The notes under the pieces are model-generated. The model did no database searches. It was not told where the DNA came from and saw only the letters and a program-made list of their open reading frames with translations. A DNA stretch of 64,000 nt, taken from positions 62,001-126,000 of the forward strand of contig DKQK01000040.1 of NCBI GenBank assembly GCA_002471665.1, read 5' to 3'. Positions 41,122-49,414 of this stretch are shown here, in pieces; position 1 is the first letter of the stretch, and each line of letters begins with the position of its first letter. The stretch is from Gammaproteobacteria bacterium UBA7310. Its GTDB lineage: Bacteria > Pseudomonadota > Gammaproteobacteria > Pseudomonadales > Ketobacteraceae. The translations under genes were made by a program, and so were the position numbers.

Positions 41122-42366
41122 TTGAACGAGTTAATGCAGGCATGGCGGCGCTTTAGCAAGTTACCCCCGGTGGCCTTTGTGGTGTATGTGGGCAAATCCT
41201 ATATGCAGCATGAGAATCCCCGTTCCGCCTTTTATCTGGCGTTCACTTCGCTGTTTGCGGTTGTGCCCATGATGACGGTGGTGTTTTCCATACTGGCCCT
41301 GATTCCGGAACTCAAGGGTATGGAAATGAAAATGCAGAACTTTATGTTTGAGCATTTTGTCCCGGCCACCGGATCTCAGTTGCAGGAGCATCTCCATGGT
41401 TTTGCCCGGCAGGCGGCCAACCTCACCAGCATCGGCGTGGTCATGCTGTTTGTGACCTCGGTGTTGATGTTGCGCAAGATTGAAAGTTCATTCAACACCA
41501 TCTGGCACGTCACTGAAATCCGCAAGGGAGTTAACGGTTTTCTGTTGTACTGGGCGTTGCTCAGCCTGGGGCCGGTGATGATGGGTGGAGCGTTCGCCAT
41601 ATCTTCTTATCTTGCCTCCCTCAAGATGGTTTACGATATGGTGCCGCTGGCCGGCACCCAGCAGTTTGTGCTGGCCCTGCTGCCGATTCTGATGAGTGGC
41701 CTGGCGTTTTCTTTGGCTTATATCGCCATTCCCAATACCAAAGTCCCCATTCGCCATGGTTTGCTCGGTGGCTTGCTGGCAGCGGTGATGTTTGACCTGG
41801 CGCGGCGCGGTATGACGCTGTTTGTCAGTATGTTTCCCACCTACCAATTGGTATACGGTGCGTTTGCCGCGGTGCCGATTTTTCTGATTTGGGTTTTGGT
41901 GTCCTGGAATATTATGTTGCTGGGTGCAGAATTTGTGCAGGCGATGACCAATTTCAAGGTCAATAAACAGAAGTCCACGTCCTCCATGGGCAACCTGTTG
42001 GCCATATTGGAAACCCTGTATCGGTTGCAGGGGCGCGGTGAATTGATGGATGAGGTGATTCTGCTGCAGAAGATGCCCTGGATCTCCAGTCGTGAATGGG
42101 AGTTTTACACGGACACGTTGATCAGCATTCCCCTGATACATCGTAATGGTGAAGGGGAAATCTCGTTAACCCGGGATCTGCACAAATACACCCTGGCGCA
42201 ACTCTTTCGTGATTGTTTTGGCGAAATCGTGAAGCTGGATTTACAGAGCAAAGAGGGCTGGCAGGGCAGAGTGAGTGAGCTTTACCAGAGCACCTTTGAT
42301 AAGTGTCTGGAAGAATGGGATATTCCGCTGTCTGAGCTGTTTGATAGTGACACTAAGGCTCGATAA
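41122..42366 (+). CDS. YihY/BrkB family inner-membrane protein
   Basis: A 414-residue multi-pass membrane protein. The start TTG 41122 has a GAGGAG 5-6 nt upstream; the ATG at 41134 is an alternative. A signature pair of segments is 'NPRSAFYLAFTSLFAVVPMMTVVFSIL' and 'GAFAAVPIFLIWVLVSWNIMLLGAEF', with about six helices between residues 30 and 275. The carboxyl 140 residues form a soluble winged-helix-like tail ('GNLLAILETLYRLQGRGELMDEVILLQKMPWIS'), typical of the longer YihY proteins. It was once annotated as tRNA-processing RNase BN, which is incorrect for this family. Function is unknown. Its end overlaps the convergent PilZ gene by 14 bp. Confidence 0.92.
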   Translation: MNELMQAWRRFSKLPPVAFVVYVGKSYMQHENPRSAFYLAFTSLFAVVPMMTVVFSILALIPELKGMEMKMQNFMFEHFVPATGSQLQEHLHGFARQAANLTSIGVVMLFVTSVLMLRKIESSFNTIWHVTEIRKGVNGFLLYWALLSLGPVMMGGAFAISSYLASLKMVYDMVPLAGTQQFVLALLPILMSGLAFSLAYIAIPNTKVPIRHGLLGGLLAAVMFDLARRGMTLFVSMFPTYQLVYGAFAAVPIFLIWVLVSWNIMLLGAEFVQAMTNFKVNKQKSTSSMGNLLAILETLYRLQGRGELMDEVILLQKMPWISSREWEFYTDTLISIPLIHRNGEGEISLTRDLHKYTLAQLFRDCFGEIVKLDLQSKEGWQGRVSELYQSTFDKCLEEWDIPLSELFDSDTKAR

Positions 42367-43894
42367 CCTGCACGTCGAATACTTCAATGTTGCGCGAGCG
42401 TTGTAATAGCTGGCGTACATCCGCGTGGGCCGGCTCGTGGTGCCCCACTGCAATCAGGTGGATTTCAGAATTCATGCTTATGGCGCTGCTCGGTGCCACC
42501 AGGCGGGTGGTGATCAAGCCACTTTTGTTGCGCAGCAATATCAACAGGCCGTTACGTTCAGTGGCCTGATCGCTTTGCTGCTGGATGGTGACTTTCCTGA
42601 CCGAGCCCCGTAACCGCTCGATTCCGCATTCCGGAGCGTCATCACGGGAGATGGCGGCCCAGCGCACCACTCCTACTTCCAGTATTTTTCTGCCGCTGCG
42701 CTGGCGGATCATGGCCACCACCTGACCTGCTTCCGGGAAGCGGGTGGGATCACCGCTGAGTTTTACCCGCAATCCGCTTGTGCTTTCATCGCTGCCCCGT
42801 GACCAGGCACGTTTGTCACTGCCGGCATTCCGGTTCTGCAGCATGTCCATACGGCGTTGGGTTGGGTCCAGCATCGCGCAGATATTTTCCAGCCCCCATA
42901 CCAGGCCGATTTGCTCATCAATCACATGACGTTCACTATTGCGCTGGGGGTTGCGGAACCAGCGTTCTGACAGCATGGTGAGCAAATCCAATGCCTGCTT
43001 GCGTTGCATGTTGTGGAGGCCGGTCAAACGCAGGGATTCACCGGCCTTAATGGCGGAGAGGTGCCTGAATACGGTATCCATCAGGCGCGAAAGATCGAGA
43101 ATTCGGGCTGTGGTCACGGTTTCCGGGAGACTGCCGGGGATATAGGCCGGCTGCAGGCAGGTGGGGGCGACAAAATAGCATTCGCTGAGCTGGCTGATGG
43201 AATCCGGTTCCACCAGTTCCAGCAAACCGGCGAATCTGGCGGTGTAATCGCAGGTGCGCCACTGGTCTTCCGCACCCATGGCATAGGGGGAGGCCAGGCC
43301 CAAAAGCAAAGACTGCTTATAAAGATGTGACACACTGCCTTCGCTGCCATCGGGGCAGGTGACGGGCTTGTCTTCCTGCTGCAACTCACAGGCCAGAAAA
43401 TACAGATAGTGGAACTCCTGCCAGTGCGAGCGTTTCAGCATACGGCCCCGGTTATATGAGAACAGGCCATGGTAATACTGATAGAGCATCGCCATGTACA
43501 GCACGGTGGCGAATCCGGCAGGGCGTTTCTGGCGGGCCAGCGCATCGCGAATTATATGCTTATAGGCGAACCCCAGCTCCTGAATGAATTCCAGCAGATT
43601 GTCCAGCTCGTTGGAGTTCACCTCTTTGGCAAACAGACTGCCGCTGAGCTGATTGCGGTAGTAGTCCAGAAAACGGATAAAGGCGTAATGGAACGGGCTG
43701 ACAATCTGCAATCGTTTGGCGGGTGTCATGGCAAAACGGTTAAATGTGTGCAACCGACGGAAGGCCAGGCTCAGGGCCGATGGGATGTCCACATAGGGCA
43801 GGTTCTGGATTTCCTGGGTCAGCCGACGGTTGTCCGCATCCAGCAGCATATGCTGGGTGCGTTCGGTTGTCGGTACTTTGAGTGGCCCATTCAT
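42353..43894 (-). CDS. PilZ-like domain protein, possible c-di-GMP effector
   Basis: A 513-residue cytosolic protein. Residues 1-340 form a helical region I do not recognise. The segment at about 362-430 looks like a PilZ beta-barrel: 'DESTSGLRVKLSG' followed by 'GQVVAMIRQRSGRKILEVGVVRW' and 'ECGIERLRG'. The c-di-GMP residues R362-x3-R366 and D369-x-S371-x2-G374 are both present, but only 2 residues apart instead of the usual 20 or so, so binding is uncertain. A carboxyl domain of about 80 residues follows. It is a single gene on the minus strand, divergent from the alpha/beta hydrolase. Confidence 0.7.
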   Translation of the reverse strand: MNGPLKVPTTERTQHMLLDADNRRLTQEIQNLPYVDIPSALSLAFRRLHTFNRFAMTPAKRLQIVSPFHYAFIRFLDYYRNQLSGSLFAKEVNSNELDNLLEFIQELGFAYKHIIRDALARQKRPAGFATVLYMAMLYQYYHGLFSYNRGRMLKRSHWQEFHYLYFLACELQQEDKPVTCPDGSEGSVSHLYKQSLLLGLASPYAMGAEDQWRTCDYTARFAGLLELVEPDSISQLSECYFVAPTCLQPAYIPGSLPETVTTARILDLSRLMDTVFRHLSAIKAGESLRLTGLHNMQRKQALDLLTMLSERWFRNPQRNSERHVIDEQIGLVWGLENICAMLDPTQRRMDMLQNRNAGSDKRAWSRGSDESTSGLRVKLSGDPTRFPEAGQVVAMIRQRSGRKILEVGVVRWAAISRDDAPECGIERLRGSVRKVTIQQQSDQATERNGLLILLRNKSGLITTRLVAPSSAISMNSEIHLIAVGHHEPAHADVRQLLQRSRNIEVFDVQVIEP

Positions 43895-44156
43895 CGGGTA
43901 ATGCCCTTCCTGGTGTGAAAGATCCCTGGATATAATCCGGTCAAATGTCCGGGCTGTGATGCCTCACAACAAATGGCCGTGACTGAATCGTCATATTGAG
44001 CGATTAATTTTTGCACAATGTCAATGTCTGGGAAAGTGATTTTTACTGGTGATATTGTAAGCCGTCACTGATAATGGGTTTAGTCAACCTGGCTTCCCAA
44101 TAGGGCCAGTCTGTTTGGCTACCCATCTACCACCCAATGGACAGGCGATTTGTTTC
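43895..44156. other. Divergent gap with no gene recognised
   Basis: About 260 bp between the PilZ-like gene and the alpha/beta hydrolase gene should hold the promoters of both. It is AT-rich in the middle (about 43990-44080). I saw no convincing -35/-10 pair, terminator or RNA gene in it. Confidence 0.5.
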
Positions 44157-45125
44157 ATGCCTATGACCGCAACGCTGCTGGCGCCGGTGAAGGGAATTAA
44201 ACCCCAGATCCTGAATAAAATCTGTGAAAAAAGAACATTCAGTGCCTACTACTGGGATGGTTCAGGCCCGCTGGTGGTCTGCCTCCATGGTTTTCCGGAT
44301 ACGCCTAACACGTTTCATCTCATGGTTCCGGCCCTGGTGAATGCAGGGTACCGGGTACTGGTACCCATTATGCCCGGCTATGAAGCCTCCAGTGTGGATC
44401 TGCACGGTCGCTATTACGTGACAGATCTGGCGCAGGATGTGGTGGATTGGGTCGATCACATGGGGGAAGAGTCGGTGCACCTGATCGGCCATGACTGGGG
44501 GGCGGTCACTGCCTGGTTGGCGGCGGCCATGTATCCACACCGTTTTTTCAGCATGACCAGTATTGCTATTCCACCCTTGAAACGCTTCGGCGAGGCGCTG
44601 ATGCGCTGTCCGTCGCAGGTGCTGAAGTCCTGGTATATGGGGTTTTTCCAGATTCCATTGTTGCCGGAACAGATCCTGCTGGCAAAAGACGGGGCCTTTG
44701 TGCGTCTGTTGTGGCGGAACTGGTCACCGGGCTGGAATGCGCCTGAGGAGCTGATCCGGCCGGTGCTGGATACGCTGGGGGATAAAAGGGTAAGAGCCGC
44801 GGCGCTCGCTTACTACCGTTGTCTGGGGCGGGTGTTCTCCGCCCAGCATCAAAAAGGCCGGCGGGCATTGAAGTTGCCTTACCAGGTTCCCTGCCTGATG
44901 ATCAGTGGTGCCAAAGATGGTTGTATGGACACCCGGTTATTTGAGTTGGCCATGAATGAGAATGATTTCATGGCCGGCGTCGAGTTGTATCGCTTGATGG
45001 GGGCTGGGCATTTCTGTCATTTGGAAAAGCCCCAGCTGTTGCATGCTAAGTTATTGAGTTTCCTTGAATTGCACCCCAAGGGTGCGAAAAAGCTAGCGGA
45101 TGAATTGGCGCGCCAATTGGGGTAG
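44157..45125 (+). CDS. Alpha/beta-fold hydrolase, epoxide hydrolase-like
   Basis: A 322-residue cytosolic hydrolase. The oxyanion-hole motif is 'LHGFPDTPNTF', and the nucleophile elbow is 'GHDWGAV' with an Asp nucleophile, typical of epoxide hydrolases and haloalkane dehalogenases rather than esterases with Ser. The general-base His lies in 'GAGHFCHLEKP' near the carboxyl end. The natural substrate cannot be told. The frame is open from a TTG at 44115, but ATG 44157 (MPMTATLLAP) is preferred; there is no clear ribosome-binding site. It is followed 44 bp later by the fumarase gene on the same strand. Confidence 0.85.
   Translation: MPMTATLLAPVKGIKPQILNKICEKRTFSAYYWDGSGPLVVCLHGFPDTPNTFHLMVPALVNAGYRVLVPIMPGYEASSVDLHGRYYVTDLAQDVVDWVDHMGEESVHLIGHDWGAVTAWLAAAMYPHRFFSMTSIAIPPLKRFGEALMRCPSQVLKSWYMGFFQIPLLPEQILLAKDGAFVRLLWRNWSPGWNAPEELIRPVLDTLGDKRVRAAALAYYRCLGRVFSAQHQKGRRALKLPYQVPCLMISGAKDGCMDTRLFELAMNENDFMAGVELYRLMGAGHFCHLEKPQLLHAKLLSFLELHPKGAKKLADELARQLG
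45103..45118. repeat. 16-bp perfect palindrome before the fumarase gene
   Basis: AATTGGCGCGCCAATT is a perfect inverted repeat inside the last codons of the hydrolase gene. A -10-like TAGAAT follows at 45123-45128, about 40 bp before the fumarase start. It could be an operator, but part of it is coding, so chance is possible. Confidence 0.45.
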
Positions 45126-45169
45126 AATGCGGCGGTTTTATTCGTAGCGACGCCAGAGAGGAGTGGGCC

Positions 45170-46687
45170 ATGGCCGTGATTCGCCAGGACGATTTTATTC
45201 AGAGTATTGCAGACAGCCTGCAGTACATTTCCTATTACCATCCAGCCGATTTTATTAAGGCTGTCAACGCGGCATACGAAGCAGAAGAATCCCCTGCTGC
45301 CAAAGATGCCATGGCGCAGATCCTGATTAATTCCCGCATGTGTGCTGAAGGGCACCGGCCCATTTGTCAGGACACCGGTATCGTGACCGTATTCCTGAAA
45401 GTGGGCATGAACGTGCAGTGGGATGCGGAGATGAGCGTGACCGATATGGTCAATGAAGGTGTTCGCCAGGCCTACAACAATCCGGATAACGTTCTGCGTG
45501 CCTCCATCCTGGCCGATCCCGCCGGTGCCCGCAAAAATACCAAGGATAATACCCCGGCGGTGATCCATTACGAGATTGTGGCAGGTGATACGGTTGACGT
45601 ACACATTGCCGCCAAAGGTGGCGGCTCCGAAAACAAATCCAAAATGGTCATGCTCAACCCCAGCGACAGCATTGTGGACTGGGTGCTGAAAACCGTGCCT
45701 ACCATGGGGGCGGGCTGGTGCCCTCCGGGTATGTTGGGGCTGGGGATCGGCGGTACCGCCGAAAAAGCCATGGTGTTGGCGAAAGAATCACTGATGGATC
45801 CCATTGATATCCATGAATTGATGAAGCGCGGCCCCAATAACCGCATTGAAGAGTTACGTCTGGAACTCTATGACAAGGTCAATGCGTTGGGCATTGGCGC
45901 CCAGGGACTGGGTGGTCTGACCACCGTGGTGGACATCAAAATCAAGGATTATCCCACCCATGCAGCCTCTTTACCGGTGGCCATGATACCCAATTGCGCG
46001 GCCACCCGGCATGCCCACTTTGTCTTGGACGGCAGCGGGGTGGCGGATCTGCCAGCACCCAAGCTGGAGGACTGGCCGGAAATCGCCAGTGGTGGAGGTG
46101 ACGGTGCCAAGCGCGTCAACCTGGATACGGTGACTCCCGAAGAAGTGCAGACCTGGCAGCCAGGGGATACTTTGCTGTTGTCCGGCACCTTGTTGACCGG
46201 CCGTGATGCTGCCCATAAACGCATGGTGGACATGATTGATAAAGGTGAAGCACTGCCGGTGGATTTCAAGGGCAAGTTCATATACTACGTGGGGCCCGTT
46301 GACCCGGTGCGTGATGAAGTGGTGGGCCCGGCTGGCCCGACCACGTCCACCCGCATGGACAAGTTCACCGGAACCATGCTGGCGAAAACCGGTCTGCTGG
46401 GTATGGTGGGCAAAGCCGAACGCGGACCCGTGGCCATACAGGCCATCAAGGATCACAAGGCGGTTTATCTGATGGCTGTGGGGGGAGCTGCGTATCTGGT
46501 ATCCAAAGCCATTCGCAAATCCCGTGTGGTGGCGTTTGAGGAACTGGGCATGGAAGCGATCCATGAATTCGTGGTGGAAGACATGCCGGTGACCGTGGCC
46601 GTGGATTCAGCGGGCACCTCAGTGCACAATACTGCCCCCAAAATCTGGCAGGCCAAAATCGGGAAAATCCCCGTCGAATCGGCCTAA
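45170..46687 (+). CDS. Class I fumarate hydratase
   Basis: Oxygen-sensitive [4Fe-4S] fumarase of the TCA cycle, interconverting fumarate and malate, 505 residues. Alpha and beta regions are fused in one chain as in E. coli FumA/FumB. Cluster-binding Cys residues are visible in 'CQDTGIVTVFLK', 'PNCAATRHAHFVLDGSG' and 'WCPPGMLGLGIGGTAEKAM'. The beta-region signature 'AHKRMVDMIDKGEALPVDFKGKFIYYVGPVDP' follows and 'GPTTSTRMDKFTGTML' is also present. The ATG at 45170 has 'GAGAGGAG' upstream. A strong terminator follows. The iron-dependent enzyme would suit low-oxygen conditions, though many aerobes also use it. Confidence 0.96.
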   Translation: MAVIRQDDFIQSIADSLQYISYYHPADFIKAVNAAYEAEESPAAKDAMAQILINSRMCAEGHRPICQDTGIVTVFLKVGMNVQWDAEMSVTDMVNEGVRQAYNNPDNVLRASILADPAGARKNTKDNTPAVIHYEIVAGDTVDVHIAAKGGGSENKSKMVMLNPSDSIVDWVLKTVPTMGAGWCPPGMLGLGIGGTAEKAMVLAKESLMDPIDIHELMKRGPNNRIEELRLELYDKVNALGIGAQGLGGLTTVVDIKIKDYPTHAASLPVAMIPNCAATRHAHFVLDGSGVADLPAPKLEDWPEIASGGGDGAKRVNLDTVTPEEVQTWQPGDTLLLSGTLLTGRDAAHKRMVDMIDKGEALPVDFKGKFIYYVGPVDPVRDEVVGPAGPTTSTRMDKFTGTMLAKTGLLGMVGKAERGPVAIQAIKDHKAVYLMAVGGAAYLVSKAIRKSRVVAFEELGMEAIHEFVVEDMPVTVAVDSAGTSVHNTAPKIWQAKIGKIPVESA

Positions 46688-46700
46688 TTGGAATAGGTAC

Positions 46701-46740
46701 CCAACAAAAAACCCCGCCTTGGTGCGGGTTTTTTTGTTGG
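46701..46740. terminator. Strong bidirectional-type terminator after fumarase
   Basis: A long inverted repeat CCAACAAAAAA-CCCCGC-(CTTGGT)-GCGGG-TTTTTTTGTTGG has a GC stem flanked by A- and T-runs. It lies 13 bp after the fumarase stop and would stop transcription rightward; the symmetric A-tract would also work on the other strand. Confidence 0.9.
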
Positions 46741-46784
46741 GTTTGAGGCTAACGTAATTTGGTTTGTATATTTGTATACCGTCG

Positions 46785-46811
46785 TTGCGCGGTGGTGAAA
46801 GCGTCTATACT
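46785..46811 (+). promoter_or_regulatory. Possible promoter of the CheY-CheC-cyclase operon
   Basis: TATACT at 46806-46811 is a good -10 match about 45 bp before the response regulator ATG. A TTGCGC at 46785-46790 gives a short 15-bp spacer, so the -35 is doubtful. It lies after the fumarase terminator, where a new promoter is needed. Confidence 0.35.
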
Positions 46812-46856
46812 GAAGAAAAATAGCGATAAATTCATGGGCGAATCTGAAGGAGCACC

Positions 46857-47222
46857 ATGTCCATACCACTGTTAATTTGCGACGATTCAGCCATGGCGCG
46901 TAAACAGGTCAGGCGCTCGTTGCCGGAAGATTGGGATGTAGATATCACCATGGCAACCAATGGAGTGGAAGGCATAGAGGCGATCCGCGCGGGGAAAGGG
47001 GAAATGGTGTTTCTTGATCTGACCATGCCGGAGCTGGATGGTTACGGCGTATTGAAGGTCGTCAGGGAGGAGGGGCACAAATGCATCATTATCGTGATAT
47101 CTGCCGACATACAACCTGAAGCCAGAGAGCGGGTCATGAGCTTGGGTGCACTGGATTTTATCAAGAAGCCGGTGGACGGTAAGAAGCTTCAGGATGTGCT
47201 GAGGAAATATGGTCTGATATGA
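46857..47222 (+). CDS. CheY-like single-domain response regulator
   Basis: A 121-residue receiver domain with nothing attached. The acidic pocket is 'LICDDSAMAR', the phospho-acceptor Asp is in 'VFLDLTMPELDGYG', and the conserved Lys is in 'DFIKKPVDG'. The ATG at 46857 follows 'GAAGGAGCACC'. Its stop overlaps the cheC start (ATGA), so it should be made with CheC, which would act as its phosphatase. No histidine kinase, methyl-accepting protein or CheA lies next to it, so it must be phosphorylated from elsewhere. Its output could be the cyclase two genes downstream. Confidence 0.94.
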   Translation: MSIPLLICDDSAMARKQVRRSLPEDWDVDITMATNGVEGIEAIRAGKGEMVFLDLTMPELDGYGVLKVVREEGHKCIIIVISADIQPEARERVMSLGALDFIKKPVDGKKLQDVLRKYGLI

Positions 47223-47851
47223 ACGATTTGGCCTTAACAGAAGATCAACGGGATTGTTTGCAGGAAGTGGTCAATGTAGCCATGGGGCAGGCGGGGGATT
47301 CGTTAGCGCGTTTTCTCGAAGTATTTATTCACCTTTCGGTACCCCGCATCCGGCTGGTGGCTCGACAGGAATTGAACGACGAGCTGGAGGCCATGGTAGG
47401 CGGAGCATTGGTTCCGGTTTCCGGTGTCAGTCAGGGCTTTTACCAGCTGGATACCGGCACCGGCATTCGTGGTGAAGCCATTGTCGTCTTTACCGATAGC
47501 TCATTCAAAGAAATGGCGGATCTGTTGGCCTACGATGATGAGTTGACGTCAGAAAGCGAGAAAGAGCTTTTGCTGGATATCACCAACATTCTCAACGGCG
47601 CCTGTCTGAATGGTGTCGGCGAACAAATGGAGGCTGAACTGGGGTTTTCTCCGCCCACCATCATGGGGCAGCATCTTCCCATCTCACAGCTGTTGGAGCA
47701 TGAACAAGCCAGTTGGGATCATGCCCTGTTGGTTGAAATATCCTATACGCTGGAGGACCGATCCTTCAGCTGCACCATGTTTTTACTGATGCCTGGCGAG
47801 TCCATTCAGGTGGTCAAGCAGGCGTTGGATCGTTTGCTGGAAGATCTCTGA
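47219..47851 (+). CDS. CheC-family CheY-P phosphatase
   Basis: A 210-residue protein of the CheC/CheX/FliY phosphatase family. The first active-site helix shows D12-x3-E16-x2-N19 (in 'DCLQEVVNVAMGQAG'), and a second copy lies around residues 119-122 ('LLDITNILNGACLNGVG'). Such motifs dephosphorylate CheY-type receivers. The central 'GALVPVSGVSQGFYQLDTG' and 'GEAIVVFTDSSFKEMADLL' are family typical. It is coupled at both ends, overlapping the response regulator by 4 bp and lying 1 bp before the cyclase. It probably sets the lifetime of the neighbouring receiver's phosphate. Confidence 0.9.
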   Translation: MNDLALTEDQRDCLQEVVNVAMGQAGDSLARFLEVFIHLSVPRIRLVARQELNDELEAMVGGALVPVSGVSQGFYQLDTGTGIRGEAIVVFTDSSFKEMADLLAYDDELTSESEKELLLDITNILNGACLNGVGEQMEAELGFSPPTIMGQHLPISQLLEHEQASWDHALLVEISYTLEDRSFSCTMFLLMPGESIQVVKQALDRLLEDL

Positions 47852-47852
47852 A

Positions 47853-48800
47853 TTGACCCACTTTGACGCCTCAAAAGAGTTGCTTGAATTCATCGTTGAT
47901 CGAGTCAACATTGGCGTTTTCATTCTCAATAAAGATCATGAAGTGCTGCTGTGGAACAGTTTTATGGCCTCTAACAGTGGCCTTTCTGCCGAACAGGTGG
48001 TGGGTAAAAATCTGTTCGAGAGCTTCCCTGATCTGCCTGAACGCTGGTTTGCCCGCAAAGTTAACAGCGTTTTCATGTTGAAGAATTTTGCCTTCACCTC
48101 ATGGGAGCAACGCTCTCATTTGTTCCCGTTTCGTCATCACCGCCCGGTTACCAGTGGCATGGAGTTCATGTGTCAGGACATGACGCTGATGCCCATCAAG
48201 AATGCGGATGGAGATGTGGAAAGTGTGTGCATTGTGTTGTTTGATTGCACAGACACCGCCATTTATCGCACCATGCACCAGGCGGCCATGGTCAAGCTGG
48301 AGGAGGCCAGCCGCCTGGATGGGCTTACCCAGTTGTTCAACCGTGCTCACTGGCAATCCCGCTTGGTGGAGGAGTTCAGTCGGGCCCGGCGCTACAAGCA
48401 TCCCATGAGCCTGCTGCTGTTTGATCTTGATCACTTTAAATCGATTAACGATACCTATGGGCATCTGGCCGGTGATGCTGTTCTGATCAAGGTGGCGGAC
48501 CTGGTGCGGGATTCGTTGCGTGAATCGGACGTGGCGGGGCGGTATGGCGGCGAGGAATTCGGGATTATCCTGCCCGATACCAGTGGCCCCGGTGCCATGG
48601 TGGTGGCGGAGCGGTTGCGCCAATCAGTGGAATCCACGCTGGTCAGCTTTGAAAAGTTACAGATTGCCATGTCCATCAGTATTGGTGTGGCTGAATTTTC
48701 TGCTACGTTTTCCAATGCTGAAGATATGATCGCTAAAGCAGACGAGGCACTCTACAAAGCCAAGCAGGCAGGTCGTAACCGGGTGATTTTGGACGCCTAG
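47853..48800 (+). CDS. PAS-GGDEF diguanylate cyclase
   Basis: A 315-residue cytosolic protein, apparently starting at TTG 47853 just after the cheC stop. A PAS domain (about 8-130; 'RVNIGVFILNKDHEVLLWN') precedes the GGDEF domain (about 150-313). The cyclase signature is GGEEF at 232-236, and an RESD I-site lies five residues before it, so the protein should make c-di-GMP and be product-inhibited. There are no membrane segments. As third gene of a CheY-CheC-cyclase set, its activity might be steered by the receiver and phosphatase, although no receiver is fused to it. Its end overlaps the convergent transglycosylase gene by 4 bp. Confidence 0.92.
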   Translation: MTHFDASKELLEFIVDRVNIGVFILNKDHEVLLWNSFMASNSGLSAEQVVGKNLFESFPDLPERWFARKVNSVFMLKNFAFTSWEQRSHLFPFRHHRPVTSGMEFMCQDMTLMPIKNADGDVESVCIVLFDCTDTAIYRTMHQAAMVKLEEASRLDGLTQLFNRAHWQSRLVEEFSRARRYKHPMSLLLFDLDHFKSINDTYGHLAGDAVLIKVADLVRDSLRESDVAGRYGGEEFGIILPDTSGPGAMVVAERLRQSVESTLVSFEKLQIAMSISIGVAEFSATFSNAEDMIAKADEALYKAKQAGRNRVILDA

Positions 48801-49387
48801 TATTTTACAAACCAGTAGCGTTCCCAGGCATTGAAAACCCTTTCCGGATACCAGGTTTTGCCCACACTGCCGTTATAGCGTGCCAGTGCCCTCATCATAT
48901 TGCCCTGCTCGCGTTTGAGATAGGTTTTCAGGATAGCGCAGCCATAACGAATGTTGGTGGCAATGTCGGTGAGGTTGTCGTCGCCGGTACCGATTTCCTC
49001 TTTCCAGAACGGCATTACCTGCATCAGGCCCTGGGCACCAACCCGCGATACCGCGTAGCGGTCAAACAGGCTTTCCACATGCATCACCGCCAACACCATT
49101 TCCGGTTTCAGCTCAAAACGATGAGATTCGGTATGCACCAGATGCAGAATCTGCATCCGCTCCTGGGGATCCTTAATGTAACGGGACAGCCGCCGATCCA
49201 TGTCCACCAGCCATACCTCGGCATCGAAACGATCCTTGAAGCTATTGGCCTTGGTGATGGTCTGTTGCAACAGCAAGCGCGTTTCCTGGTCCGGGCGCTC
49301 TGTGGTGGCAGCAAAGCAGACAGCGGATGCCGTCTGCAGGAGCACCAGAAAAACAAACTGAGTTAGAAAATGAGCCGCCGTGTTCAT
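48797..49387 (-). CDS. Lytic transglycosylase, SLT domain
   Basis: A 196-residue exported protein. The amino-terminal signal peptide (about 1-26) ends near 'ASAVCFAATT'. The SLT domain (about 85-190) contains the catalytic Glu in 'MHVESLFDRYAVSRVGAQGLMQVMPFW', followed by 'NIRYGCAILKTYL' and 'ALARYNGSVG'. It cleaves peptidoglycan glycan strands in the periplasm. A lipobox is not obvious, so it is probably soluble. It lies 27 bp after proS on the same strand; the proS-transglycosylase pairing is common in related bacteria. Confidence 0.92.
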   Translation of the reverse strand: MNTAAHFLTQFVFLVLLQTASAVCFAATTERPDQETRLLLQQTITKANSFKDRFDAEVWLVDMDRRLSRYIKDPQERMQILHLVHTESHRFELKPEMVLAVMHVESLFDRYAVSRVGAQGLMQVMPFWKEEIGTGDDNLTDIATNIRYGCAILKTYLKREQGNMMRALARYNGSVGKTWYPERVFNAWERYWFVKY

Positions 49388-49414
49388 ATGGTAAATGTTA
49401 GCTGTTTTTCCGTC

